Assembly: GCA_022841475.1 (NCBI GenBank)
Contig: JALHRJ010000011.1
Span: 39,521 to 103,520, forward strand
Origin: Cyclobacteriaceae bacterium
Lineage (GTDB): Bacteria; Bacteroidota; Bacteroidia; Cytophagales; Cyclobacteriaceae
DNA length: 64,000 nt
Direction of reading: 5' to 3'
The translations under genes and the position numbers were made by a program. The notes below the pieces were generated by a model. That model saw only the letters and a list, made by a program, of their open reading frames with translations. It searched no databases and had not been told where the DNA came from. Shown here piece by piece: positions 50,054 through 60,897 of the stretch (position 1 is the stretch's first letter; every line of letters starts with the position of its first letter).

Positions 50054-51109
50054 CTAATTCTTCTGATTCGCCTTACCCTTTCTGATCTCTATCGTAAGCG
50101 CATCCTGGTATCGCCTTGCGTTACGGTTGTGTTCGGTAAGTGTGGTAGCAAAGTTGTGATAGCCTGAAAAATCCTCGCGGGCACACATAAAAATATAATT
50201 ATGCGGTTGGTAATCGAGCACTGCGTCAAGCGTATAAATCTGTGGCATATTGATGGGCCCGGGAGGTAACCCGGCATTGCGATAGGTATTATACGGTGAA
50301 TCAATTTCCTTGTGCGAGTTAAGAATCCGTTTTGCCGCAAAATCTCGTGTGGCGAATACCAGCGTGGGATCGGCCTGCAGCGGCATGTTTTTCTTAAGAC
50401 GGTTTAGATAAAGTCCGGCAATAATTTCGGCCTCCTCTTTCTTGACTGTTTCCGCTTGCACGATGGAGGCCAACGTAGAAACTTCAAACGGTGTAAGGCC
50501 TATCGCTTTCGCTTTTGCGAGTCGCTCTTCATTCCAAAATTTTTTATACTCTGCATACATGCGATCAATCAGTTCATCGGGCAACACATTGTAATACACC
50601 TCATAAGTGTTGGGTATAAACATGCCAATCACATTGTCTTTGGTAAATCCTTCTTTGTTGGAATCCAGAAACTCGTCTAACGCATTGTCAAACTCAGTAG
50701 GAGTTACACCAATATTTTTTGTGATTTTCTCACCAAGTTCTTCGATTAAACGCACATGGGTAAAAGTGACCATCACCGCCTGCCGCTGGCCCGATGCTAA
50801 AACCTGAAGCGCTTCCAGGTTGGTCATGTTTCTTCGCAGTGAATAACGACCTGGCATTATGCGTTTATCGTAGTCTTTCAACCGCGCTAAAAAACTAAAG
50901 GATACCATGTCGTTTACAAAACCACCTTTGCCCAACTCTTCCTGCACTTTACGAAATGTGTATCCGCTGCGGATGATAAAGGTGCGATCATCCCTGTCTA
51001 CCAGAATGTTAGGTGTATACACAATCTGATATGTGTAGAACACAAATGTAATTAGAAGTGTAGAGGCTATCAGAAAAAATGTTAGCTTCTTTTTTGAAAC
51101 TTCAGCCAT
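50054..51109 (-). CDS. mltG: Endolytic murein transglycosylase MltG
   Basis: 351 residues from the ATG at 51109 (MAEVSKKKLTFFLIASTLLI), with one N-terminal membrane helix. MltG landmarks: IVQAETVKKEEAEIIAGLYL with the catalytic Glu, then LQADPTLVFATRD and GLPPGPINMPQIYTLDAVLD. It cuts nascent peptidoglycan glycan strands. An upstream open extension to 51217 overlaps the divergent Sua5 gene and is not family-like, so it is left out. Confidence 0.93.
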   Translation of the reverse strand: MAEVSKKKLTFFLIASTLLITFVFYTYQIVYTPNILVDRDDRTFIIRSGYTFRKVQEELGKGGFVNDMVSFSFLARLKDYDKRIMPGRYSLRRNMTNLEALQVLASGQRQAVMVTFTHVRLIEELGEKITKNIGVTPTEFDNALDEFLDSNKEGFTKDNVIGMFIPNTYEVYYNVLPDELIDRMYAEYKKFWNEERLAKAKAIGLTPFEVSTLASIVQAETVKKEEAEIIAGLYLNRLKKNMPLQADPTLVFATRDFAAKRILNSHKEIDSPYNTYRNAGLPPGPINMPQIYTLDAVLDYQPHNYIFMCAREDFSGYHNFATTLTEHNRNARRYQDALTIEIRKGKANQKN

Positions 51110-51218
51110 ATATAAAATTAGAGCTTCAAATTTACTAAAATGCCGGTATACCACTACCCTCTCTAGGATTTGATTTACCTTGCAACAGGTTATCGTGGTA
51201 TACGGAACCTTATCCATT

Positions 51219-51839
51219 ATGGCAGCCGAATTTCTATTTATTCATCCGGTTACTCCTGAACCCCGAAAAATATCACGGGTGGTGGACTTGTTGAAGAAGG
51301 GCGGCATAATTGTTTATCCCACCGATACCATTTATGGGATTGGTTGCGACCTGATGAACAGAAGAGCGATCGAGCGACTTTGTCATATCACTGAAGTCAA
51401 ACCACAAAAATTAAACTTATCATTTATCTGTAACGATCTCAGTCATATCGCAAAGTATGTAAAGCGAATTGATACCCCGGAATTCAAAGTGCTAAAGAAG
51501 CTTCTGCCCGGTCCCTTCACATTCATTTTTGAATCAAATAGTAACGTACCAAAAATTCTGGATGTCAACAAAAAAACAGTGGGCATCCGGATTCCGGATC
51601 ATCCCATTCCGTTAGCCCTTGTTCATCTGCTCACCAATCCATTAATCACTTCCTCCATAAAAGATGATGATAAAATAAAAGAATACACCACCGATCCGGA
51701 AGAGATCTATGAAGACTTTAAACACCAGGTGGATCTGGTTATTGATGGTGGCACAGGCGGCAATGTTCCTTCCACCATCGTTGACTTTACGAGTGGTGAG
51801 CCGATAGTCACGCGTCAAGGGCTCGGTATTTTTGATTAG
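51219..51839 (+). CDS. L-threonylcarbamoyladenylate synthase (TsaC/Sua5)
   Basis: 206 residues from the ATG at 51219. YrdC/Sua5 landmarks: [20 protein letters not shown], then [20 protein letters not shown] and the block SKVPKILD-like [20 protein letters not shown]. It makes threonylcarbamoyl-AMP for tRNA t6A37. It is divergent from mltG. Confidence 0.92.
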   Translation: MAAEFLFIHPVTPEPRKISRVVDLLKKGGIIVYPTDTIYGIGCDLMNRRAIERLCHITEVKPQKLNLSFICNDLSHIAKYVKRIDTPEFKVLKKLLPGPFTFIFESNSNVPKILDVNKKTVGIRIPDHPIPLALVHLLTNPLITSSIKDDDKIKEYTTDPEEIYEDFKHQVDLVIDGGTGGNVPSTIVDFTSGEPIVTRQGLGIFD

Positions 51840-51904
51840 TGAACGCTTCCGGATTTTAAATTTCTATCAACAAGCTTCTTTATTCAAACCAGAAAACTTA
51901 AAAC

Positions 51905-52540
51905 TTGAATCTCTTAATTGATCTTCACTATTTGCCTTCGCTGGAGTATTTCTGTGCGCTGCAACAGTTTGATGAAATTCAATTAGAGAAGCATGAACAC
52001 TTCGTTAAACAGAGTTATCGTAATCGCTGCTTTATAAACACCGCACAAGGGCCGGTGATGCTGGTTGTACCATTAACAAACAAGCATGGCAAAGTTCCTA
52101 TCAAAGATGTTGAAATAGATTACAGCATTCAATGGCAAAATAATCACTGGCGTACGATTGAGTCAGCGTATCGAAAGGCACCTTATTACGGCTATTATTC
52201 TGAGGATATTCGAAAAATAATCTACCACAATTACAAGTTTATCTTCGATTTGAACCTTGATCTGCTGTCATTCTGTCTGAAATGTTTACAGCTCAAAGCA
52301 CGGCTTTCTGTAAGTGTGTCGTACCAAAAAAATACCGAAGAGTCTGTTTCTGATCTCAGATCAGTGATTCAACCCAAAATACCCCATTCAGCTCGGCCAA
52401 TCTACAAGCCAAGTAGTTACACGCAGGTGTTTGGCAATCAATTTGTACCGAACCTCAGCGTTATGGACCTACTGTTTTGTGAAGGACCCCGGGCTGGTTC
52501 CCTAATCCTCGCTTCACAGCATCAAGGTTTGAACAAATAA
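51905..52540 (+). CDS. WbqC-family protein
   Basis: 211 residues, TTG start. The family pattern is clear: LHYLPSLEYFCALQQFDEIQ, EKHEHFVKQSYRNRCFINTA and the block HWRTIESAYRKAPYYGYYSE. Members are found near polysaccharide and amino-acid genes; function is not settled. No better start exists near the N-terminus of the family. It is followed by clpC in the same direction. Confidence 0.85.
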   Translation: MNLLIDLHYLPSLEYFCALQQFDEIQLEKHEHFVKQSYRNRCFINTAQGPVMLVVPLTNKHGKVPIKDVEIDYSIQWQNNHWRTIESAYRKAPYYGYYSEDIRKIIYHNYKFIFDLNLDLLSFCLKCLQLKARLSVSVSYQKNTEESVSDLRSVIQPKIPHSARPIYKPSSYTQVFGNQFVPNLSVMDLLFCEGPRAGSLILASQHQGLNK

Positions 52541-52607
52541 AATTCAGATGGTGTTAATAAATCAACAAACAGAACGGAATAATTACTAATTATGGGTTGC
52601 TAAGCTT

Positions 52608-52639
52608 TTTGAATAATCAGGCTTAAAACTCTACATTTA
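52608..52639 (+). promoter_or_regulatory. Bacteroidota-type promoter of clpC
   Basis: TTTG at 52608-52611 and TACATTTA at 52632-52639, 20 bp apart. This fits the TTTG / TAnnTTTG form, with one mismatch in the -7 element. It ends 14 bp before the clpC start. Confidence 0.55.
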
Positions 52640-52653
52640 CAATACTCAAGAAT

Positions 52654-55206
52654 ATGCCAAATATGGAAGCAAAATTTTCTAACCGGGTGAAAGAAGTAAT
52701 ATCCTTAAGCCGGGAAGAAGCCCTTAGGTTGGGTCATGATTATATAGGAACAGAACATCTTTTGTTAGGGATGATTCGGGAAGGTGAGGGCGTGGCTGTA
52801 GGCGTGTTGAAAAAACTGGGCGTGCCACTTGAAGAACTAAGGGGTGAGATTGAGAAAATCTCGAAAGGCACAGCCACTCATGAAATTAAAAATCTGGCCA
52901 ACATTCCGCTTACACGGGCTTCCGAAAAAGTACTTAAAATAACTTACCTCGAAGCAAAAATATTTAAAGCACAATTGATTGGCACGGAGCACTTGTTGCT
53001 TTCAATTTTGCGTGACCCCGATAATCTGGGAACTCAGATTCTAAATAAATTTGATGTTGCCTACGATGTTGTAAAAGAAATGCTTGAATACCAAAACGAT
53101 CAACCTACATCTGCCTCCGACACAGATGATCCTGATGATGATTCTTCCAAAATGTTTGGAAGCTCAGCCAACCCCGGCAGTGGAGGCAAGGAGAAAAAAG
53201 GAGCCGAAAAGTCGCGCACACCAGTGCTCGACAATTTTGGACGCGACCTGACCAAACTTGCGGAGGACAACAAACTCGATCCTATCGTTGGCCGGGAGAA
53301 GGAAATAGAACGCGTGGCTCAAATTTTGAGTCGCAGAAAGAAAAATAATCCAATTCTTATTGGTGAACCGGGAGTTGGAAAAACAGCCATTGCTGAAGGA
53401 CTTGCGCTGCGTATCATTCAAAAGAAAGTATCACGTGTACTTTTCGGCAAGCGGGTAGTCACGTTAGATCTTGCTTCGCTAGTTGCCGGAACCAAATATC
53501 GTGGCCAGTTTGAAGAGCGGATGAAAGCCGTAATGAATGAATTGGAAAAATCTGCTGATGTAATACTTTTCATTGATGAGTTACATACAATCGTTGGAGC
53601 AGGTGGTGCTTCTGGCTCGCTGGATGCGTCCAACATGTTTAAACCTGCATTGGCCCGTGGAGAAATCCAATGTATCGGTGCCACCACGCTGGATGAGTAT
53701 CGTCAGTATATAGAAAAAGACGGAGCACTCGCCCGTAGATTCCAGATGGTTATGGTAGATTCTACTTCCGTGGATGAAACCATTCAGATTCTCGAGAACA
53801 TCAAAGAGAAATATGAAGATCACCACCATGTAAGCTATACAAAAGAAGCGTTGGAAGCGTGTGTAAAATTATCGGACCGCTATATCAGCGACCGGTTTTT
53901 ACCTGACAAGGCTATTGACGTAATGGACGAAGCGGGTGCGCGCGTTCACATCAACAACATTCATGTGCCCGAAGACATCGTGAAGTTTGAAGAGGCTATT
54001 GAAGACGTTAAGAAAGAAAAGAACCGCGTAGTGAAGAGCCAGAAATATGAAGAGGCTGCTCAACTTCGCGACAAAGAGAAAAAACTAATTGAACAGCTCG
54101 ACCTTGCCAAGGCGCGTTGGGAAGAAAAAACCCGCACCGAAAAGTATACCGTAACCGAAGACAATGTTGCTGACGTAGTCGGCATGATGACCGGCATTCC
54201 GGCCAATCGTATCGCACAAAAAGAAAGTAACAAGCTCCTGGGTATGGGCGACCAATTAAGCGGTCGTGTAATCGGGCAAGATGAGGCGATCAAGAAATTG
54301 ACAAAAGCCATTCAACGCACACGTGTAGGATTGAAAGATCCGCGCAAGCCGATTGGATCATTCATCTTCTTAGGGCCAACTGGAGTTGGAAAAACTGAAT
54401 TGGCAAAAGTATTGGCCAGCTATCTATTTGATAAAGATGATGCCCTGGTGCGCATCGACATGAGCGAATACATGGAGAAGTTCTCTGTGTCGCGATTAGT
54501 AGGAGCGCCTCCCGGATACGTAGGCTATGAAGAAGGTGGACAGCTTACTGAAAAAGTAAGACGCAAGCCTTATTCGGTTGTGCTGCTTGATGAAATTGAA
54601 AAAGCTCACCCGGATGTATTTAACATCTTGCTGCAAGTATTAGACGATGGTATCCTTACGGATGGCTTAGGTCGCAGGGTAGACTTTAGAAATACGATCA
54701 TTATCATGACTTCTAATATCGGGGTTCGCGATTTGAAAGACTTTGGTGCCGGCATCGGTTTTACTACGGCAGCAAAACGTGACAACGATGAAGAGGTAAT
54801 GAAGTCAACCATACAAAGTGCCTTGAAGCGTGCCTTTAGTCCTGAGTTTTTAAATCGTCTGGATGATGTTATTGTGTTCAATACATTGCAACGCGAGCAC
54901 ATTCATAAGATCATTGATATTACACTTGGTAAATTGTTTGCGCGAATCTTCACTTTGGGTTATCACGTTGAACTTAGCGAGAAAGCAAAAGACTTTTTAG
55001 CTGAGAAGGGATATGATCCTCAGTTTGGTGCTCGTCCGCTCAACAGGGCCATTCAAAAATACCTTGAAGACCCGGTTGCAGAAGAAATTCTGAAAGGTGA
55101 AATCCCTGAAGGCGGCACCATCGTGGCTGACTATGAAGGCACCGGTGAAGTGTTGACGATCAAATCCAAGAAGACAAAGTCTTCGAAGGAAAAGAAGAGT
55201 GAATAG
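52654..55206 (+). CDS. clpC: ATP-dependent Clp protease ATPase ClpC
   Basis: 850 residues, complete. Order: two Clp N repeats ([38 protein letters not shown]), a first AAA+ module with Walker [15 protein letters not shown], a UVR-type linker ([20 protein letters not shown]), and a second AAA+ module with Walker [14 protein letters not shown] and [20 protein letters not shown]. It unfolds substrates for ClpP and refolds or clears damaged proteins. It may start at 52663 (second Met). A Bacteroidota promoter lies just upstream. Confidence 0.97.
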   Translation: MPNMEAKFSNRVKEVISLSREEALRLGHDYIGTEHLLLGMIREGEGVAVGVLKKLGVPLEELRGEIEKISKGTATHEIKNLANIPLTRASEKVLKITYLEAKIFKAQLIGTEHLLLSILRDPDNLGTQILNKFDVAYDVVKEMLEYQNDQPTSASDTDDPDDDSSKMFGSSANPGSGGKEKKGAEKSRTPVLDNFGRDLTKLAEDNKLDPIVGREKEIERVAQILSRRKKNNPILIGEPGVGKTAIAEGLALRIIQKKVSRVLFGKRVVTLDLASLVAGTKYRGQFEERMKAVMNELEKSADVILFIDELHTIVGAGGASGSLDASNMFKPALARGEIQCIGATTLDEYRQYIEKDGALARRFQMVMVDSTSVDETIQILENIKEKYEDHHHVSYTKEALEACVKLSDRYISDRFLPDKAIDVMDEAGARVHINNIHVPEDIVKFEEAIEDVKKEKNRVVKSQKYEEAAQLRDKEKKLIEQLDLAKARWEEKTRTEKYTVTEDNVADVVGMMTGIPANRIAQKESNKLLGMGDQLSGRVIGQDEAIKKLTKAIQRTRVGLKDPRKPIGSFIFLGPTGVGKTELAKVLASYLFDKDDALVRIDMSEYMEKFSVSRLVGAPPGYVGYEEGGQLTEKVRRKPYSVVLLDEIEKAHPDVFNILLQVLDDGILTDGLGRRVDFRNTIIIMTSNIGVRDLKDFGAGIGFTTAAKRDNDEEVMKSTIQSALKRAFSPEFLNRLDDVIVFNTLQREHIHKIIDITLGKLFARIFTLGYHVELSEKAKDFLAEKGYDPQFGARPLNRAIQKYLEDPVAEEILKGEIPEGGTIVADYEGTGEVLTIKSKKTKSSKEKKSE

Positions 55207-55219
55207 AAAATTCAGTTCG

Positions 55220-55250
55220 CGGACAACGGTCTACAGTCGACTGTTGTCCG
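55220..55250. terminator. Terminator hairpin between convergent clpC and VWA gene
   Basis: CGGACAACGGTC and GACTGTTGTCCG pair with one mismatch around a 7-base loop, 14 bp after the clpC stop and before the VWA gene end. The position between two converging genes suggests shared termination; there is no long T run. Confidence 0.55.
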
Positions 55251-55257
55251 TGGACTT

Positions 55258-57336
55258 TTAATAACTCCCCAAATACTTCCTCAAAAACCACTCCGCACTG
55301 ATTAGCGCAAGCAGAAGAAAAAATACCCACTTTAAATTTATTAGCTGATTGAAAGTTTCTTCCGAATGGATCAGACTGGCTACTTTAGTTTGTTGAAGAT
55401 CGCCAGCTAATGAACCGATCTGATTTGAATTATAAAATTTGCCACCAGTGTCTTTGGATAAAGTACGTAACAGACCAAAATCAGCCGTTAGATTTTGTGC
55501 TTCCAGATTTTGAGCCTTTACCAAAAACTGTCCAGAAACTTCTTCTTTTTTATCGTTGATCGTAGTTGAGGCTCGAAATCGATAAACTCCTTCTTTTAAG
55601 CCACCTATCCGGTAACGTGAACTTCCCGGACTAGTAACATAACTATAGGTAGTGACCTCACCTTGCTCGTTGCGTACCTCCAACCGGACGGTGTTGCCAT
55701 AAACAAGTTCATATAAATCATTATATACCTGGCTTTCAATTACCACAGACTCAGAATCGGAAAATTCATTTTGCAATGGAAAACTTCTAAACTTTCTTTT
55801 GTCTTCAAGTGTGCTCAGGTATTGAATCAGCTTTGAAAACAACTCATCAAACACAAGTGTGTTGCCGGTATCAGCAAACTCATTTAACCGCCAACGCCAA
55901 AGACCTTCCCCAATCATAACAGCAATTTTCCGATTGTTGTCGGGCCATGTCAGTAACATAGGCCGATCAGTAACAACACTACCAATGCGCTGATATAATA
56001 AAACTGTAGCCGAAGTGGGATATGAAAATTTTCCAAACGGAACATCAGCGGGAGGATAACGGGCAAAGATACCGTTACTGTTTTCTGAGAAACCGAATTC
56101 CCGAAAATTACTATTCACCACCGGAGTTACATCATCCCATTGGCCACTGAGGGATTCAAATTGAATTGGTACTTCGTAAGCAGGCAGCTGTCGTAGATTG
56201 GTAGTACCGCCAATCATAACCATAACGGACGATTGCCCTTTATATAAAGTAGAAAACAAAGCAGTCGTTTTTCCGCTTTGATTCAGGGCCTGATGAAAAA
56301 TAAAGAGTTCGGCTCCGCCCGGTTTTAATAACAAAGGATCAGCTTCGGCAACTCCGGGAATGTGGGTTATAAACTCGTAATTGGAATTTTTTTCGACAAC
56401 TGTTTTTATTGCTTTGATATCAGGATGTGGAGCAGGTGCAATCATCACAATTTTTTTCTTGCCTTCCACAACCTCAATAAATACGCTGGAGAAATTATTT
56501 CTCTTATTACTTTCCTGAGCTATTGAACGAACAGAAACATCATAGCGTTGAATACCTTTTTCGGAAGCATCCAATTGAAAATCAAAATCAATAAACGATT
56601 TGTTACCTGAATTTTGCTGAACGGTACTGATTAATTTACCGTCTTTAAAAATAGAAACACTCACATCCTGATTGTCGATACCTTGTAATAAAACCTGCGC
56701 CCGCAGGGGAAACTTATTTCCCTGATAGGCTACTTTATTAAACGCCACATTCTTTAATACCAAATCGACACGTGCAACTGTATCGCCCAGGCCAATGGTA
56801 TGCACCGGAACTCTTACAGGAGCGTAAATTGGTGAAGCGCCCGAGTTATAAATTCCATCTGTAACCAAAATCAATCCTGCCAGATTACGACCTTCAAAAT
56901 CGTGAATGACGTTTTGAACTCCACGGTTTAGATCGGATGTAGGTGAGTTGAAGGCGAGGCTACCAATTTCATTTCCATGGAGATCATTCCACTGCACTTC
57001 ATACCCATCGTCTTGTAAAGATTTGGTGGCTTGCGCCAGTTGTTCATCGAGTTGCAACCGCGCTGTTGAGTCCATGACTTCTGCGATAGAGGAAGATGAA
57101 TCAATCAAAAATACCCAGGATGGTTTTTCATATTGATTGGTAATCAGTTTAATGATGGGACCTAAGAGAAGAATAGCAAGAAAAAAAACAAGTATTGCGC
57201 GCAATCCAAAGAGAACCTGGTTGATTCGTTTACTCCACGTATGTTTGGTACGATAAAGAATAAAGGCATACCCCAAAGCTAGCATCGCGCACAGGATGAT
57301 AAAAAGTGGCGAAGATTCGAATAAAAGGCGTTGCAT
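55258..57336 (-). CDS. VWA-type membrane protein
   Basis: 692 residues. Two N-terminal membrane helices (SPLFIILCAMLALGYAFILY; VLFGLRAILVFFLAILLLGP) and one at the C-terminus (KWVFFLLLALISAEWFL). A VWA-like region near 85-190 has a MIDAS-like loop FLIDSSSSIAE and later GLILVTDGIYNSGA. The rest is beta-rich, in the style of BatA-type proteins of Bacteroidota. The ligand and function are unknown. It is divergent neighbour of nothing near: rarA lies 124 bp upstream on the same strand. Confidence 0.82.
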   Translation of the reverse strand: MQRLLFESSPLFIILCAMLALGYAFILYRTKHTWSKRINQVLFGLRAILVFFLAILLLGPIIKLITNQYEKPSWVFLIDSSSSIAEVMDSTARLQLDEQLAQATKSLQDDGYEVQWNDLHGNEIGSLAFNSPTSDLNRGVQNVIHDFEGRNLAGLILVTDGIYNSGASPIYAPVRVPVHTIGLGDTVARVDLVLKNVAFNKVAYQGNKFPLRAQVLLQGIDNQDVSVSIFKDGKLISTVQQNSGNKSFIDFDFQLDASEKGIQRYDVSVRSIAQESNKRNNFSSVFIEVVEGKKKIVMIAPAPHPDIKAIKTVVEKNSNYEFITHIPGVAEADPLLLKPGGAELFIFHQALNQSGKTTALFSTLYKGQSSVMVMIGGTTNLRQLPAYEVPIQFESLSGQWDDVTPVVNSNFREFGFSENSNGIFARYPPADVPFGKFSYPTSATVLLYQRIGSVVTDRPMLLTWPDNNRKIAVMIGEGLWRWRLNEFADTGNTLVFDELFSKLIQYLSTLEDKRKFRSFPLQNEFSDSESVVIESQVYNDLYELVYGNTVRLEVRNEQGEVTTYSYVTSPGSSRYRIGGLKEGVYRFRASTTINDKKEEVSGQFLVKAQNLEAQNLTADFGLLRTLSKDTGGKFYNSNQIGSLAGDLQQTKVASLIHSEETFNQLINLKWVFFLLLALISAEWFLRKYLGSY

Positions 57337-57369
57337 AATTTTCTACTGTGTTACCTCAAAAAATGGAAG

Positions 57370-57446
57370 AAATTGACAGTTACCAAAATGCAATTGACAA
57401 AAATGTGTTCTTCAATTGTCAATTGTCCATTGTTAACTGTCAATTT
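57370..57446. repeat. Nested inverted repeat built from AATTGACA units
   Basis: Outer arms AAATTGACAGTTA (57370-57382) and TAACTGTCAATTT (57434-57446) are exact inverses of 13 bp. Inside lie CAATTGACAA (57391-57400) and TTGTCAATTG (57416-57425), exact over 10 bp. The whole 77 bp folds into one long hairpin between rarA and the VWA gene. The origin is unknown. Confidence 0.7.
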
Positions 57447-57460
57447 GATTTTACTTCTCA

Positions 57461-58726
57461 TCAATAATTATACTTTTTGTCCCACAATTTCTTTAAATAA
57501 TTGCGAAGTTCTTCCTCACGGGTGTTTTTACCTGGTTCGTAGAACTTCATTTCCTTAATCGTATCGGGCAAAAACTCCATCGCTACAAAGTTATTACGAA
57601 AGTCATGAGCATATTGATATCCTTTTCCATAGTCCATGTCTTTCATGAGTTTGGTCGGTGCATTCCGGATCGCTAGCGGCACTGAAAGATCACCGGTTTC
57701 TTTCACCACGCCCAACGCTTTTTCGATTGCCATGTAACTTGCATTGCTTTTTGACGAGCAAGCCAGATAAACAGCGCATTGCGAAAGAATTATCCGGGCC
57801 TCCGGATAGCCGATGATATTTACCGCTTGAAATGTGGTTGTTGCCATTACCAAAGCCGTTGGGTTGGCGTTCCCAATATCTTCGGATGCCAGAATCACCA
57901 TTCTGCGAGCAATAAATTTTACATCTTCACCGCCTTCAATCATCCGGGCTAAATAATACACCGCTGCATTCGGGTCGCTACCACGAATTGATTTAATAAA
58001 TGCTGAGATAATATCGTAATGCTGCTCGCCACTCTTATCATAAATGGCAATGTGTTTTTGAGCAATATTCATTACAATTTCGTCCGTAACCGGTACATCA
58101 TCAGCTACCGATTCACTGATTATTTCAAGCAGATTAAGAAGCTTGCGCGCATCGCCTCCCGAGATATTAATCAGTGCCTGATACTCTTTAATATTGATCT
58201 TTTGCTTTTTCAACTCCACATCTTTTGCAAGCACTTGATTTAACAATCTGATCAGATCATCTTGTGTAAGCGCTTTCAGTGTGTACACCTGGCATCGCGA
58301 AAGCAACGCTGAGTTGACTTCGAAGGAGGGGTTTTCTGTAGTTGCTCCAATTAATGTAATAACTCCTTTTTCTACTGCCCCCAAAAGCGCATCTTGTTGT
58401 GACTTGTTAAAACGATGGATCTCATCAATGAATAGAATAACCCTACTCGCACGTCTTGCCTGATCAATTACATCGCGCACATCCTTTACTCCGGCACTCA
58501 CAGCACTCAACATGTGAAAGGGACGCTTGACTTCGTTGGCAATAATGTTAGCAATCGTTGTTTTGCCTACTCCGGGTGGTCCCCACAAAATCATGGAAGG
58601 AACATTGCCGCTTTGGATCGCTTTGCGGATGATTCCGTTTTCACCTACCAGATGCTCCTGACCGATCAGGTCTTCGAGTTTCGAAGGCCGCATGCGCTCT
58701 GCTAAGGGAGTTTTGGTTTGCAGCAT
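57461..58726 (-). CDS. rarA: Replication-associated recombination protein RarA (MgsA)
   Basis: 421 residues. AAA+ ATPase with ILWGPPGVGKTTIANIIANE, FIDEIHRFNKSQQDALLGAV and GATTENPSFEVNSALLSRCQ, then the C-terminal cluster of RarA/WRNIP1 proteins (AVYYLARMIEGGEDVKFIAR). It binds stalled forks and single-stranded DNA gaps. It lies 6 bp after the DUF3667 gene in the same direction. Confidence 0.95.
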   Translation of the reverse strand: MLQTKTPLAERMRPSKLEDLIGQEHLVGENGIIRKAIQSGNVPSMILWGPPGVGKTTIANIIANEVKRPFHMLSAVSAGVKDVRDVIDQARRASRVILFIDEIHRFNKSQQDALLGAVEKGVITLIGATTENPSFEVNSALLSRCQVYTLKALTQDDLIRLLNQVLAKDVELKKQKINIKEYQALINISGGDARKLLNLLEIISESVADDVPVTDEIVMNIAQKHIAIYDKSGEQHYDIISAFIKSIRGSDPNAAVYYLARMIEGGEDVKFIARRMVILASEDIGNANPTALVMATTTFQAVNIIGYPEARIILSQCAVYLACSSKSNASYMAIEKALGVVKETGDLSVPLAIRNAPTKLMKDMDYGKGYQYAHDFRNNFVAMEFLPDTIKEMKFYEPGKNTREEELRNYLKKLWDKKYNY

Positions 58727-58732
58727 TTATAA

Positions 58733-59869
58733 CTAAAGATTGAACAGAATTATCATAGCGCTTATTCCTGTGCCTATTCCTGTGCAAATCATAAATGCAA
58801 ATGAGAATAGTATAAATTTAAAAATAGTTTTGCGCCAGCTTTGATTATACATTCTTTTCATAGCAAGCGGTAAATAGGCGATCATCCACAATACAATTGC
58901 ATAATTAATTAATTCACCTACCCAAGGCACAAATGACATGAGCAAGTAAACCGATGCTGCAAGGTAAAAGAAGTTATAATAGAATATTGCAAACACAAGG
59001 TGCTCGGAATAATAAAAGTCTCTGCGTACATACAGCAACTTAAACAGTAAGGCAAAAACCGGTAGTAGATAGAACAACACGGTCGAAAACTGACTAGAGA
59101 AAGCTCCCATAAAATCATCGGAGAATTGTTTGCCTGAGTCATCATCCTTATAGCGTGTCTTCAGTTCAATAGCTCTGCGATTGGCCATTCTAGAAAACCA
59201 ACTATCGCGCTCCCCTTCAGGCAAGGTGTTTTGAAGGGAATCATATTCCGCAAAGGTTTTATATTCAATATCAGCAAAATTAATACTGTTAGGTTTTTTC
59301 CTCTTAACGACAGGTTGTTCATTACCCGGTTTATAAACTAGATCAACTTCTGTTGAATCTCTAACCGAAGCCTGGTAAATGGAATCCACCATAGCGGAAT
59401 CAAGCCCGGCTTTATACAACCCATTGCGCATTTCATCCATACCTTTGTTAAACTCTTCTTTATCGACTTTCGACATGGGTTTGTTGTTTGCGTCATCCCC
59501 ATCGGGCAACGAAAAAAACAATAAGAAAAAAACAAAACTGATGAATACGTAGGCGCGGGCTGGATGATAATAACTTTCGCGTTTACCCGATGTGTACTCT
59601 ATAGGAAGAAAGCCCGGTTTTATTAAAAGAAATTTTACGGTTCGAAAAAATTTCGATTCAAAACTGTAAAATGAGCCAATAAAGTTTTCGATCAATTCAC
59701 CTAACGTGCGCCTGCGCGGAAGATCTTTTTGACCACAATGATGACAAAACACATCCAGCAGTTTTGTTCCACAGTTGAGACAATTTTCATTGATGGGAAT
59801 CTTGCCCGAGCCTTGCTCGGCATCCACCATGCCCTCTGCAGCCGGAAATGATTTTCCCAATTCATCCAT
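58733..59869 (-). CDS. DUF3667 membrane protein
   Basis: 378 residues. The N-terminus has two Cys pairs (NCLNCGTKLLDVFCHHCGQK), a zinc ribbon typical of DUF3667, then RTLGELIENFIGSFYSFESK. Five or so membrane helices follow, with a soluble charged middle (about 130-235). Function unknown. It sits between threonine aldolase and rarA. Confidence 0.9.
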   Translation of the reverse strand: MDELGKSFPAAEGMVDAEQGSGKIPINENCLNCGTKLLDVFCHHCGQKDLPRRRTLGELIENFIGSFYSFESKFFRTVKFLLIKPGFLPIEYTSGKRESYYHPARAYVFISFVFFLLFFSLPDGDDANNKPMSKVDKEEFNKGMDEMRNGLYKAGLDSAMVDSIYQASVRDSTEVDLVYKPGNEQPVVKRKKPNSINFADIEYKTFAEYDSLQNTLPEGERDSWFSRMANRRAIELKTRYKDDDSGKQFSDDFMGAFSSQFSTVLFYLLPVFALLFKLLYVRRDFYYSEHLVFAIFYYNFFYLAASVYLLMSFVPWVGELINYAIVLWMIAYLPLAMKRMYNQSWRKTIFKFILFSFAFMICTGIGTGISAMIILFNL

Positions 59870-59871
59870 AC

Positions 59872-60897
59872 TCAGAAAGACAATTTTTTGATGGTTGCGA
59901 TAGTTTTCTCCAACATGCGATCATCAAAATCCAAATGTGTGACTAAACGAATTTCCTGCGCACCGAATTTGATGGCCTTAATTTGATGTTCAGCAAGTTT
60001 TGCCAAAACCTGCTCCGGGGTGATTTTATCGATCACTGAAAAAATTATAATGTTGGTATCCACCGGCATCAAGGCTTTTACCCAACTCACGCGATTTAAA
60101 GCGTTTCCGAGTTCTGCAGCCCGCTTGTGATCTTCTTTAAGCCTGGCAATGTTATTTTCTAGTGCATAAATTCCGGCTGCCGCTAAAAATCCTGCCTGCC
60201 GCATGCCGCCACCAAAAGCTTTCCGCATCCGCCTTGCTTTGGGCTCCAATTCTTTTTTACAAACCAATACAGAGCCCACAGGTGCGCCCAGTCCTTTCGA
60301 AAGACAAATCGAAATTGAATCAAAATATTTTCCGTAGTCAACTGCTTTATCACTTGTCTCGGTTAACGCATTGAAAAAACGTGCACCGTCCAAGTGCATC
60401 TTCAATCCTTTTGATCTCGCAAACTCACTGATGGTAGCGATATCTTTGAGATAATAAAAACTTCCAGCTTCACGCACCACTGTATTCTCTAACGATACCA
60501 CTGCGGAAATTGGTTGATGAACATCTTGCACATTATTGATGTTGGCTGCAATTTCATCCACAGAAAGACGACCGCGATTACCTTCCAGTAAACGCACGCT
60601 TGCCAGGCTATTTCCGGCAACGCCACCACCTTCATACTTATAAATATGTGAGCCCTTGTAACAAATCACTTCATCATAGGGCTGCGTAAGAATTTTAATC
60701 CCTATTTGATTGGTCATTGTACCAGACGGACAAAACACAGCCGCCTCCATGCCCAACATAGAGGCACATGTTTCCTCCAACTTCTTGACACTGGGATCTT
60801 CACCAAAAACATCATCGCCCACTTCGGCTCGCATCATGGCCTCGTGCATAGCTGGGGTTGGCTTCGTTACCGTATCGCTTCGTAAATCAATAATCAT
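59872..60897 (-). CDS. Threonine aldolase (low specificity, PLP-dependent)
   Basis: 341 residues of the beta-eliminating lyase / GntG branch: IDLRSDTVTKPTPAMHEAMM at the start, DDVFGEDPSVKKLEE, HLDGARFFNAL and the PLP-Lys in SICLSKGLGAPVGSVLV. It splits threonine or allo-threonine to glycine and acetaldehyde. It starts the run threonine aldolase, DUF3667, rarA. The 291-bp gap upstream up to galK holds no supported gene. Confidence 0.92.
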   Translation of the reverse strand: MIIDLRSDTVTKPTPAMHEAMMRAEVGDDVFGEDPSVKKLEETCASMLGMEAAVFCPSGTMTNQIGIKILTQPYDEVICYKGSHIYKYEGGGVAGNSLASVRLLEGNRGRLSVDEIAANINNVQDVHQPISAVVSLENTVVREAGSFYYLKDIATISEFARSKGLKMHLDGARFFNALTETSDKAVDYGKYFDSISICLSKGLGAPVGSVLVCKKELEPKARRMRKAFGGGMRQAGFLAAAGIYALENNIARLKEDHKRAAELGNALNRVSWVKALMPVDTNIIIFSVIDKITPEQVLAKLAEHQIKAIKFGAQEIRLVTHLDFDDRMLEKTIATIKKLSF

